Positions 24,020 to 31,695 of a stretch of DNA of 60,778 bases are shown here, one piece after another (the first letter of the stretch is position 1; each line of letters opens with the position of its first letter). The notes under the pieces are model-generated. The model did not search any database and was not told where the DNA came from. It was given only the letters and a program-made list of their open reading frames with translations. The translations under genes were made by a program, and so were the position numbers. The stretch lies in the NCBI RefSeq assembly GCF_000331005.1, contig NZ_AEJB01000506.1, forward strand, positions 1 through 60,778, read 5' to 3'. The DNA is from Streptomyces turgidiscabies Car8. GTDB taxonomy: Bacteria > Actinomycetota > Actinomycetes > Streptomycetales > Streptomycetaceae.

Positions 24020-24846
24020 CGGTGGGTGTCTCCTTGCTCGGGTACCGCGGTCGGCGCCGGGACGAGGCCCGGGCTGCGGCGCTTGGCCATGGCCACCACC
24101 TTGGGGATCACGAAGCGCATCAGCCGGGGGAACACACCGGCGACCCGCTGTACGCGTCCGCCGATGGCGGGGTGGACGATTTCTACCGGCTTTCTCACGA
24201 TGGCGTCGACGATCACCGAGGCCACTTTTTCGGGGGAGAGCGGCTTCTCGGCGAAGGTGATCACCGCGCTGGGATCTGCCATCTCCTGCTCCAGCATGGG
24301 GGTGCGGGTGCCGGGCGGATGGACGATGCTGAAGGTGACGGGTCCGTCGCGTTCCTCGATGGCCACGCTGTGGTGGAAGGCGCGCAGCCCGTGCTTGGTC
24401 GCGCCGTAGGTGGTGTAGCCGGGCAGCGGCAGGAACGACGTCATGCTGCACACGGTGACGATGTGCCCGTGGCCCTGGGCGCGCATCCGGGGCAGGGCGG
24501 CCAGCATGCCGGTGATCGGACCGAGCAGGTTCACCTCCACCATGTGCCGGTGCCGGTCCGGCGGCAACTCGCGTGCGTAGCCGGTGTGAATGATCCCGGC
24601 GTTGTTGACGAGCACGTCGACCGGGCCGAGTTGGTCCGCGACCGCGTCGAAGGTCGTCTCCCACGCCGCCTCGTCGCGGATGTCCAGCTCGAACGCGCGG
24701 GCGGCGTCGCCCAGTTGACCGGCGATCCGGGTCGCTCCGGCGAGGTCGATGTCGGCGAGCGCCACCCGGTGGCCCCGGCGCACGGCCTCGCGCGCGGTCG
24801 CCGCACCGATACCGCTCGCGGCACCGGTGATCAGGACGACGCTCAC
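24016..24846 (-). CDS. Short-chain dehydrogenase/reductase
   Basis: A 276-residue SDR from a GTG at 24844-24846. The fold starts at once: SVVLITGAASGIGAATAREA, NNAGIIHTGYA, catalytic Ser in VTVCSMTSFLPLPG and Tyr-x3-Lys in YTTYGATKHGLRAFHHS. Asp at the end of the second strand (ALADIDLAG) points to NAD(H) preference. The C-terminal VFPRLMRFVIPKVVAMAKRR stretch is amphipathic and basic and could touch the membrane, as in SDRs acting on lipids. The ribosome site is weak. It is the first gene of the coupled SDR/PLP-enzyme/SDR unit, 107 bases after the SMP-30-like gene. Confidence 0.9.
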   Translation of the reverse strand: MSVVLITGAASGIGAATAREAVRRGHRVALADIDLAGATRIAGQLGDAARAFELDIRDEAAWETTFDAVADQLGPVDVLVNNAGIIHTGYARELPPDRHRHMVEVNLLGPITGMLAALPRMRAQGHGHIVTVCSMTSFLPLPGYTTYGATKHGLRAFHHSVAIEERDGPVTFSIVHPPGTRTPMLEQEMADPSAVITFAEKPLSPEKVASVIVDAIVRKPVEIVHPAIGGRVQRVAGVFPRLMRFVIPKVVAMAKRRSPGLVPAPTAVPEQGDTHR

Positions 24847-24953
24847 CGCGGACCCCCGCCCTGAGCGTCGGCGCGCGGACGCCGCGCACCATCCGTTCGA
24901 TGTCCGTGCATGTGAACTCCCGGAAGAATAGGCCGAGTTGGCGAAGGTCGCGG

Positions 24954-25946
24954 TTATGACGGCAGGACGTACGCCTCCAGCCGGGACCCGTTGAGCCCGG
25001 CCGCGCGCACCGGGTCGTCGGTCGGTGTGGTGGCCGCGTACAGGGTGTTGCCGTCCGGTCCGCCGACCACACAGCTCAGGGTCTGCCGACTGGTGGCCAC
25101 CCGGTCCAGGATCACGCCGCCGGGTCCCACCCTGACGCACTCGCCGCGCAGCGCGTTGGCGACCCACGCCGTACCGTCCCGGCCGGGTGCGATGCCGTCC
25201 GGGGCGATGGGGCTGGCGGAGCGGGCGGCGATCGACGGCCGGTCAAGGAGCGCGGAGACGCGGCGGGTGACGCGGCCCAGCGGCCCGGGATGGTTGAGGG
25301 ACGTCCACAGGGCGGAGGGGATCAGCGGAGCCCAGGGCCGGGGCGGGCCGAGGCGCCCGTCGGGCAGCACAGGCAGGGCGGTGAGGCGCATGGCCAGGGT
25401 CTCGGCGACCAGCAGGACGGGCCCCTCGCCCGGACGCCGGTCGTCGTCGAGGAGGAACAGACCGTTCGGGAACGTCAACGGCTCGCTCAGACCTAGGAGT
25501 TCGCCCTCGGGGGAGAAGCAGGCGAGAGGGGTCCTGGGCGGTCCCGGCGGGGCGTAGAGCATCGAGTTGGGCTGCCGGCGGACGAAGTCGTGGTAGTCGA
25601 AGCCGAAGTTGCCCACGTAGGCGCGGCCCAGCCGGTCGACGAACATGTCGTTGGCGGGGCCCCCGGCGATGCCCTTGAGGTCGGCGTGCACGACCAGCGA
25701 ACCGTCCGGCTCCCGCCGGTACACACAGTGCCCGTCCATGGAGACGACCAGCATCCGCCCGTCGGGCAGCCAGCCCAGGCCGCCCGCCCGGCCGGGGACC
25801 TCCGCCACCGTCTCCGGCTCGCCCCGGGTGTCCCAGCGGTGCACCGTCCCGTGGGCGAGGTCGCAGAACCACAGGGCGTCGTCGTGCCAGCGCAGTGACT
25901 CCAGGACGCCGAATCCGTCCAGAACGACTGTGGCCCTCGCTCGCAC
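24954..25946 (-). CDS. SMP-30/gluconolactonase-like (strictosidine synthase-like) protein
   Basis: A 330-residue beta-propeller from a GTG at 25944-25946 with AGGAGG six bases upstream. Motifs: GVLESLRWHDDALWFCDLAH (first blade and metal-site glutamate), GGPANDMFVDRLGRAYVGNF (the Asn-Asp pair), SEPLTFPNGLFLLDDD (second Asn) and IAPDGIAPGRDGTAWVAN (Asp). These match the divalent-metal lactonase site of the SMP-30 family, so a lactonase is likely; the substrate is unknown. No signal peptide. It is divergent from the TetR gene and shares with it the palindromic region at 26004-26044, whose left arm overlaps a TTGACT on the minus strand. Confidence 0.87.
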   Translation of the reverse strand: MRARATVVLDGFGVLESLRWHDDALWFCDLAHGTVHRWDTRGEPETVAEVPGRAGGLGWLPDGRMLVVSMDGHCVYRREPDGSLVVHADLKGIAGGPANDMFVDRLGRAYVGNFGFDYHDFVRRQPNSMLYAPPGPPRTPLACFSPEGELLGLSEPLTFPNGLFLLDDDRRPGEGPVLLVAETLAMRLTALPVLPDGRLGPPRPWAPLIPSALWTSLNHPGPLGRVTRRVSALLDRPSIAARSASPIAPDGIAPGRDGTAWVANALRGECVRVGPGGVILDRVATSRQTLSCVVGGPDGNTLYAATTPTDDPVRAAGLNGSRLEAYVLPS

Positions 25947-26003
25947 CCCTGCCTCCTGAGGCTGCTCGTACCCGTCTGTTTCCCGCTACGGTGGCCCAGA
26001 CGA

Positions 26004-26044
26004 GAGAAGTAAGTCAAGCGTCCTGGACGAGCGACTTACTTCTC
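26004..26044. promoter_or_regulatory. Inverted repeat operator between SMP-30-like and TetR genes
   Basis: GAGAAGTAAGTC (26004-26015) and its exact reverse complement GACTTACTTCTC (26033-26044) flank a 17-base centre in the divergent gap. The right arm overlaps the -35 of the rightward promoter and the left arm overlaps TTGACT of the leftward one, so a bound TetR could repress both genes. Confidence 0.6.
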
Positions 26045-26064
26045 CTGGGTCGGTTGGCTATCCT
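26036..26064 (+). promoter_or_regulatory. Promoter for the TetR/lactate monooxygenase unit
   Basis: TTACTT at 26036-26041 and TATCCT at 26059-26064 with a 17-base spacer, placing the start point near 26071, about 38 bases before the TetR start codon. Confidence 0.5.
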
Positions 26065-26108
26065 GACGGGCGAACCCACAGGTGAGACCGGTGCGGAGAG
26101 GAGAACGC

Positions 26109-26727
26109 GTGCCCCGCATGGCGGCGAGCGACCGGAGAGCGGAGCTCCTTGAGGCGGCGATCCGGGTCATGGCACGCGACGGCGTGGCCAAGGCCACCAC
26201 CCGCGCGGTGGTCACCGAGGCGGACATGACCCTCGGGGCCTTCCACTACTGCTTCGAGTCCCGGGCCCAACTGCTCGAACTCGTCACCGAGACCCTCACC
26301 GAGCGGTACGTCGCCGAGGTCCGCGGCCTGTTCGCCCCGCACAAGGACATCCGTGACAGCGTCCTCGACAGCCTGCACGCCTTCTGGAAGGGCTTCGAGG
26401 CCAACCCCGGCGAGCACCAGATCAGTTACGAGCTCACCCAGTACGCGCTGCGCAATCCCGGCTTCGAGGACGTCGCCATGAAGCAGTACGAGATCTTCCT
26501 GCGCGCCTTCGCCGGTCTGCTCGAACTCGCCGCCGACAACGCCGGGATCGAGTGGACCGAACCGGTGCCCGGTGCTCGCGCGGTACGTCCAGTCGATGAT
26601 CGACGGCCTCAACATGACCTGGCTCGTCGACCGCAACACGCCGACAGCAGGCCGCGCTCGACTGCTCGCGATCACTTCTCTGCACGCCCGCCGCGACCGC
26701 CTGAGCCGCGAGCCGCCTGAGTCATGA
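26109..26727 (+). pseudogene. TetR-family regulator, frameshifted near its 3' end
   Basis: GTG at 26109 with GGAGAGGAGAA upstream. Helix-turn-helix at about 8-55: RRAELLEAAIRVMARDGVAK, then TTRAVVTEADMTLGAFHYCF. The frame stays coherent to about residue 156 (IEWTEPVP), then breaks. In the next frame it continues VLARYVQSMIDGLNMTWLVD and RARLLAITSLHARRD to a stop at 26725-26727. Removing one G in the CCCGG around 26569-26574 joins both halves into a normal TetR protein of about 205 residues. Read as is, the protein ends at 26720 with a missense tail but keeps its DNA-binding domain. Real mutation or sequencing error cannot be told. It heads a unit with the lactate monooxygenase and is divergent from the SMP-30-like gene. 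Confidence 0.75.
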
Positions 26728-26757
26728 GCCGCTTGACCTGAGGGAAAGGGTGTCCGC

Positions 26758-27915
26758 ATGGCGTTCGCCGACTACCAGAACGAGATCTACCTGAACGGGC
26801 TGGGTGGCGTCCTGCCCGCCTACCCCATGGAGTTCGCCGAGTTGGCGGACCGGGCGAAGGCCGCGCTGCCGCCGTCCGTCTGGTCCTACGTCGCCGGGGG
26901 CGCCGGCGACGAGCGCACCCAGCGGGCCAACGTCGACGCCTTCGCCCGCTGGGGCCTGATCCCGCGCATGTTCGTCGGCGCCGCCACGCGCGACCTCACC
27001 GTCGAGCTGTTCGGCACGACACTCCCCTCGCCGGTGTTCCTCGCCCCGATCGGCGTCATCGGACTGTGCGCCCAGGACGGACACGGCGACCTGGCCACGG
27101 CCCGCGCCGCCGCCCGTACCGGAGTCCCGATGGTCGCCTCCACCCTGTCCGCCGACCCGCTGGAGGACGTGGCCCGTGAACTCGGCGACACTCCCGGCTT
27201 CTTCCAGCTCTACACCCCGACCGACCGGAGCATCGCCGAGAGCCTCGTCGACCGTGCCGAGCGGGCCGGGTACCGGGGCATCGTCGTCACCCTCGACACC
27301 TGGATCACCGGCTGGCGCCCGAGGGACCTGGCGACGGCCAACTTCCCCCAGCTGCGCGGCCACTGCCTCGCCAACTACACGAGCGATCCGGCCTTCCGGG
27401 CAGCGCTCGGAAGGCCGCCCGAGGAGGACCCGCAGGCCGCGATCCTCCACTGGACGCAGGTCTTCGGCAATCCGCTCACCTGGGACGACCTGACCTGGCT
27501 GCGCTCACTGACCGACCTCCCGCTGATCGTGAAGGGCATCTGCCACCCCGAGGACGCGCGCCGCGCCCGCGACGCGGGAGTGGACGGCATCTACTGCTCC
27601 AACCACGGCGGCAGACAGGCCAACGGCGGCCTCCCCGCGCTCAACGTCCTGCCCGCGGTCGTCGAGGCGGCCGGTGACCTGCCGGTCCTCTTCGACTCCG
27701 GGGTCCGCAGCGGCGCCGACATCGTCAAGGCCCTCGCCCTGGGCGCGACAGCGGTCGGTATCGGCCGCCCGTACGCCTACGGCTGCGCCCTGGGCGGCAC
27801 CGACGGCATCGTCCACGTCCTGCGCTCCCTGCTCGCCGAAGCGGACCTGATCATGGCCGTCGACGGCTACCCGACCCTCAAGGACCTCGCCCCCGAGACA
27901 CTCCAGCCCGTCTGA
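26758..27915 (+). CDS. Alpha-hydroxy-acid oxidising FMN enzyme, lactate 2-monooxygenase type
   Basis: A 385-residue protein from ATG at 26758 (GGGAAAGG ribosome site). The FMN-dependent family shows SVWSYVAGGAGDERTQRANV near the N-terminus (the Tyr of the active site), LAPIGVIGLCAQDGHGDLAT, FFQLYTPTDRS, VTLDTWITGWRPRD, LIVKGICHPEDA (active-site Lys), the catalytic His and Arg in GIYCSNHGGRQ and FDSGVRSGADIVKALALGA. The length and the short N-terminus fit lactate 2-monooxygenase, which turns L-lactate into acetate and CO2, but other 2-hydroxy acids are possible. It follows the TetR gene by 30 bases. The window also encodes LutABC, a second route for lactate. Confidence 0.87.
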   Translation: MAFADYQNEIYLNGLGGVLPAYPMEFAELADRAKAALPPSVWSYVAGGAGDERTQRANVDAFARWGLIPRMFVGAATRDLTVELFGTTLPSPVFLAPIGVIGLCAQDGHGDLATARAAARTGVPMVASTLSADPLEDVARELGDTPGFFQLYTPTDRSIAESLVDRAERAGYRGIVVTLDTWITGWRPRDLATANFPQLRGHCLANYTSDPAFRAALGRPPEEDPQAAILHWTQVFGNPLTWDDLTWLRSLTDLPLIVKGICHPEDARRARDAGVDGIYCSNHGGRQANGGLPALNVLPAVVEAAGDLPVLFDSGVRSGADIVKALALGATAVGIGRPYAYGCALGGTDGIVHVLRSLLAEADLIMAVDGYPTLKDLAPETLQPV

Positions 27916-27944
27916 CACCGGGCCATGCACCGCTACGTCCGGCC

Positions 27945-28300
27945 ATGCCGGTCACGCTCGGCGACGTCGGCCCAGCGGGGCTCGCCCGGCTAGGTCAGGT
28001 CATGCGGGTCACGCTCGGCGACGTCGGTCCAGCGGGGCTCGCCCGGCGACGTTCAGCCGCGTCCGGGTATGCGGGCCTTGCCCGGCGACGCGGGCCTTGC
28101 CCGGCGACGTCCGGTCACGCGGGTCACGTCCGGTCACTCGGGCCTTGCCCGGTCATGCGGGGCACGCTCGGCGACGTCGGCCCAGCGGGGCTCGCCCGGC
28201 GGCGTCCGGTCATGCGGGGCTCGCCCGGCCGTTCGGGTCACCCTGGCCGCGCCCGGCCGTGCCCGTCATGCCCAGCCACCCCCGTCACCCTCGCCACCTC
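27945..28300. repeat. Degenerate GC-rich tandem/direct repeat block
   Basis: Within the 518-base gap between lactate monooxygenase and the solute-binding protein. A 41-base unit containing CTCGGCGACGTCGG and CAGCGGGGCTCGCCCGGC occurs at 27950-27990, 28007-28047 and 28160-28200 with only one or two changes. Shorter related units (GCGGGCCTTGCCCGGCGACG, GGTCATGCGGG) fill the space between and after them to about 28275. Spacing is irregular, units differ, and none is palindromic like a CRISPR repeat. No credible gene lies in 27916-28433, although open frames exist because stops are rare. The last about 130 bases before 28434 should hold the promoter of the binding-protein gene; I could not assign it. 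Confidence 0.75.
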
Positions 28301-28433
28301 CGTTCAACCGATGGGTTGAACGAGAGGTTCATCCCCCAGCCCCCACCACGCTCCGTACAGCCGACGCGAAGACCCTCTCGTTCGCGTCAGGCTCGAACTC
28401 CAGCTCGACTCCCCCCATCGAGAGGCTTTCAGC

Positions 28434-29582
28434 GTGTCCAGTTTTCTCAGTCGACGTCGTGTGCTCGCCACCGGAGCCGGAGCGGCCCTGGGTGTCGGCG
28501 CGCTCGGTGCCACCGGGACCCCCGCCGCCGCGGCCTCGTCCGCCGGGTCAGGTTCGACCGCGCGCGGCGAGGAGACCCGGACGCTCGACGAGCTGTACCG
28601 GGCCGCGCTGGCCGAGGGCGGCAAGCTCGTCGTCTACGCGGGCGGCGACGTCGACAGCCAGGGCGACGGCATCCGCGCGGGCTTCGCGGCCCGCTTCCCG
28701 GAGATCGACCTCAAGGTCGTCGTGGACTACAGCAAGGTCCACGACGTCCGCGTCGACAATCAGTTCGCGACCGACACCCTCGTCCCGGACGTCGTCCAGC
28801 TCCAGACGCTCCAGGACTTCACTCGCTGGAAAGGGCAGGGCCGCCTGCTGCACTACAGGCCGGCGGGCTTCTCCAAGGTGTACGACGCCCTCAAGGACCC
28901 GCACGGCGCCTGGACCGCCATCGCGGTGATCGGCTTCAGCTACTCGTACAACGTCGCCGCCGTCGGCGCCGACGCCCCGAAGTCCCCGCTCGACCTGATC
29001 GACCCGAAGTGGAAGGGGCAGATCGCGTCGTCCTACCCGCACGACGACGACGCCGTCCTCTACCTCTTCAAGCTGTACGTGGACCACTACGGCTGGGACT
29101 GGGCCGCCAGGTTCGCCGCCCAGGACGTACGGTTCGCCCGCGGCAGCCACACTCCGGGGCTGGCCGTCTCCAGTGGGCAGAAGGCGCTCGGCGTCGGCGG
29201 CTCGGGCTCCCTCCTGGCGCCGGCCACGGCACCCTCCCGGTGGACCGTCGCCGAAGGGCACCCCTTCATGTCGTGGGGTCAGCGGGCCGCGATCCTCAAG
29301 CAGGGCCGGAACACCACTGCCGCCAAGCTCTACCTCAACTGGCAGCTCTCCACCACGCAGCAGCAGGGTTCCCGCAACGGCTGGTCCGTACGGACGGACA
29401 TCACCCCCGCGGGTGGCCTCCAGCCCATCTGGAAGTATCCGAACGCCAACCTCGACGGCTTCCCCCGCTTCATGGCCGACCGCGCCGGAATCGAGCGCTG
29501 GAAGCAGACGTTCGCGCTGTACTTCGGTGAGGTGAAGGGGGATCCGACCCCGGGATCGCTGGGCCTGCACCCCGGCGCGTAG
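28434..29582 (+). CDS. Tat-exported periplasmic-type substrate-binding protein (orphan)
   Basis: A 382-residue protein from a GTG at 28434. The N-terminus has a twin-arginine signal (SRRRVLATGAGAALGVGALG, then Ala-rich cleavage region, about 1-40) and no lipobox cysteine. The mature part is a type 2 binding protein of the Fe(III)/thiamine/2-aminoethylphosphonate class: GGKLVVYAGGDVDSQGDGIR (about 62-81), VDYSKVHDVRVDNQFATDTL, PDVVQLQTLQDFTRW and SPLDLIDPKWKGQIASSYPH. Such proteins normally work with an ABC permease and ATPase, but none is encoded nearby. The next genes are a two-component pair, so a sensory or accessory role is possible. Ligand unknown. Confidence 0.85.
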   Translation: MSSFLSRRRVLATGAGAALGVGALGATGTPAAAASSAGSGSTARGEETRTLDELYRAALAEGGKLVVYAGGDVDSQGDGIRAGFAARFPEIDLKVVVDYSKVHDVRVDNQFATDTLVPDVVQLQTLQDFTRWKGQGRLLHYRPAGFSKVYDALKDPHGAWTAIAVIGFSYSYNVAAVGADAPKSPLDLIDPKWKGQIASSYPHDDDAVLYLFKLYVDHYGWDWAARFAAQDVRFARGSHTPGLAVSSGQKALGVGGSGSLLAPATAPSRWTVAEGHPFMSWGQRAAILKQGRNTTAAKLYLNWQLSTTQQQGSRNGWSVRTDITPAGGLQPIWKYPNANLDGFPRFMADRAGIERWKQTFALYFGEVKGDPTPGSLGLHPGA

Positions 29583-29700
29583 CTCCGCTCGAAGGGCGGT
29601 TTCCTCGGCCGCCTCCACCGGTTCTTCACGGTGGTCATACAGGCGGTCGATAGACTCGGGCATCCTTTCGATCGGATCAGTCTGCCCAAGGGGATCTGCC

Positions 29701-30990
29701 GTGCCCGACCGTGTTCCCGTCCGTTCGCCGCTGACGGTTCGTGGTCGTCGGTTCACCCTGGAACACGTGCCGCATCTGGCGTTCTTCGTCATCGTGGCGT
29801 CCGCACTGTTGCAACTCGCCCAGATCAACAGCGAGTTGTGCTGGTACATCGCGACGGTCAGCGGGCTGCTCGCGCTCGTCTACACGGGCGGAGTGACGGC
29901 GTGGGACCGGTTCGGGGCGGTCGGGCGGGCGACCTGGATTCCGTTGCTCCTCGTCCTGTGGGGCCTCCTGCTGGCTCTCGTCCCGGCCGAGCTGATCTCC
30001 GCCTTCGTGTGGTGCGCCCTGCCGTTGGCGTGCGCCGCGCAGCGCGTGCTCGGCCGCCGGTCCGCGGCCGTGGCGCTCGCCGTGATCACCCTGGTCCTCG
30101 TCGTGGCGCTGGCCGGGGCCGACGGCCGGCTCGTGACCGAGGCCGTGGTGGTGCCCGTGGCGGCCGTCTGGGGAACCGTCGCCCTCTACCGCGTCCAGCA
30201 ACGGGACGCCGAGGCGCGCCGGCTTCTCGTCGAGGAACTGCGTGACACGCGGGAACTCGTCGCCCGGCAGCAGCGCCGCGCGGGTGTGCTGGCGGAGCGG
30301 ACCAGGATCGCCCGCGATCTGCACGACACCCTCGCCCAGGAACTCGCCGGTGGCCTGATGCTGCTCCAGGCCGCCGAACGCGACTGGGACGAGCGCCCCG
30401 ACGCGGCACGTTCACGTGTCCGCGCTGTCGCCGACGGACTGGGCACCAACCTCGCCGAGACCCGCCGTATGATCCGGGACCTCACTCCGTCCTCTGTCGC
30501 CGAGACCGGCATCGAGAGCGCGCTGCGCGTCCTGTGCGCCCGCTCCCAGGCCGACGGGACCGCGGCCCAGGTGCGGTTCCGGTCGGTGGGCGACCCCCAG
30601 CCCGTTCTCGACGAACACGCCGCGACCACCCTGTTCCGGGTAGCGCAGAGCACACTGGCGAACGTCCGCGAACACGCCCACGCGGTGAACGTGCAGGTCA
30701 CCCTCAGCCGACGGCGGCCGGACCAGGTGGACCTGGAGGTCAGCGACGACGGCGTGGGATTCGACCCCGCCGAGGTCTTCGCCCGTACGTCACCGGGCCC
30801 GGGCCGGGGTTTCGGGCTGCCCGCCGCGCGGGCCAGGCTGCGCGAGTACGGCGGTGACCTGGACGTCAGCGGCGCACCGGGCCGGGGCACCCGGATCCGG
30901 GCCACGGTCTGCGCGCGGACCCGGCCGCAGCAGCCCACCGCCGGGTCCGTCGCCCCCGCTGCGCCGGTCCCCACGGCGACCGTCCGATGA
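29701..30990 (+). CDS. NarL/DesK-type sensor histidine kinase
   Basis: A 429-residue membrane kinase from a GTG at 29701 with AAGGGGA upstream. Four to five hydrophobic segments span about 24-165 (HLAFFVIVASALLQLAQ, WIPLLLVLWGLLLALVPAEL, AAVALAVITLVLVVALAGA) with no large extracellular domain. A short coiled linker leads to the HisKA_3 box ERTRIARDLHDTLAQELAGG with phosphorylatable His208. The HATPase domain covers about 300-410: TLANVREHAHAVNVQV, DDGVGFDPAEVF and GPGRGFGLPAARARLREYGG. The stop overlaps the response regulator start (ATGA). The signal sensed is unknown; the lack of an outside domain suggests membrane stress or an intramembrane signal. Confidence 0.92.
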   Translation: MPDRVPVRSPLTVRGRRFTLEHVPHLAFFVIVASALLQLAQINSELCWYIATVSGLLALVYTGGVTAWDRFGAVGRATWIPLLLVLWGLLLALVPAELISAFVWCALPLACAAQRVLGRRSAAVALAVITLVLVVALAGADGRLVTEAVVVPVAAVWGTVALYRVQQRDAEARRLLVEELRDTRELVARQQRRAGVLAERTRIARDLHDTLAQELAGGLMLLQAAERDWDERPDAARSRVRAVADGLGTNLAETRRMIRDLTPSSVAETGIESALRVLCARSQADGTAAQVRFRSVGDPQPVLDEHAATTLFRVAQSTLANVREHAHAVNVQVTLSRRRPDQVDLEVSDDGVGFDPAEVFARTSPGPGRGFGLPAARARLREYGGDLDVSGAPGRGTRIRATVCARTRPQQPTAGSVAPAAPVPTATVR

Positions 30991-31652
30991 CCACGGCCCC
31001 ACCGGGCCCGGCCGGGCCGCTGCGCGTGGTGATCGCGGACGACCACGCCGTCGTACGGGCCGGTCTGCGCGCGCTCCTGGAGGGCGAACCCGACCTCGAT
31101 GTGATCGCCGAGGCCGGCAGCGGTGAGGAGGCTGTCGGGCTGGTCGCCCGGATGCTCCCCGACGTCGCGCTGATGGACCTTCGCTTCGGGAGCCCGGGGA
31201 ACGGGATCGACGGGGTCGAGGCGATCCGGCGGCTCGCCGCCGAGGCGCCCGGTGTGGCGGTGGTGATGCTGACCAGCTATGCCGGACGGGCCGATGTCGT
31301 ACGGGCGTTGGAGGCGGGCGCCCGCGGCTATGTGCTCAAGGCGGGCCCACCCGAGGAACTGTTCCGGGCGGTGCGCGGGGCCGCCACCGGGGCGTTGGGG
31401 CTGGCACCGGAGATCGTGGGGGAACTCGTCGGCCAAGTGGTCAGCCCGGAACGCGAGTTGAGTGGACGCGAGATCGAGGTCGTACGGCTGATGGCCGAGG
31501 GGCTCAGCAACCGGGCCATCGCGGCGGCGCTGTTCCTCAGCGAGGCCACGGTCAAGACGCATCTCGTGCGTGTCTACCGCAAGCTCAAGGTCGACAACAG
31601 GGCGGCGGCGGTCTCGGAGGCCGTACGCCGGGGTGTGCTCGAACTGACGTGA
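30987..31652 (+). CDS. NarL/LuxR-family response regulator
   Basis: A 221-residue regulator from ATG at 30987, overlapping the kinase stop. The receiver domain has the acidic pair in VVIADDHAVVRAGLRALLEG, phospho-acceptor Asp64 in VALMDLRFGSPGNGIDGVEA, Thr/Ser switch in VVMLTSYAGRAD and Lys in YVLKAGPPEEL. The C-terminal LuxR helix-turn-helix is complete: LSGREIEVVRLMAEGLSNRA, then IAAALFLSEATVKTHLVRVY and RKLKVDNRAAAV. It should be phosphorylated by the kinase encoded with it. Target genes are not obvious; the neighbouring binding-protein gene is a candidate by proximity only. Confidence 0.94.
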   Translation: MTTAPPGPAGPLRVVIADDHAVVRAGLRALLEGEPDLDVIAEAGSGEEAVGLVARMLPDVALMDLRFGSPGNGIDGVEAIRRLAAEAPGVAVVMLTSYAGRADVVRALEAGARGYVLKAGPPEELFRAVRGAATGALGLAPEIVGELVGQVVSPERELSGREIEVVRLMAEGLSNRAIAAALFLSEATVKTHLVRVYRKLKVDNRAAAVSEAVRRGVLELT

Positions 31653-31695
31653 ACCGGGAGGGGGGTTGGGGAAGCTCTCGGAGGCTGTCCAAGCG

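Noticed and set aside
27916..28433. CRISPR-like array
   Set aside because: Unit lengths and spacings vary, the units are long and non-palindromic, and there are no cas genes.
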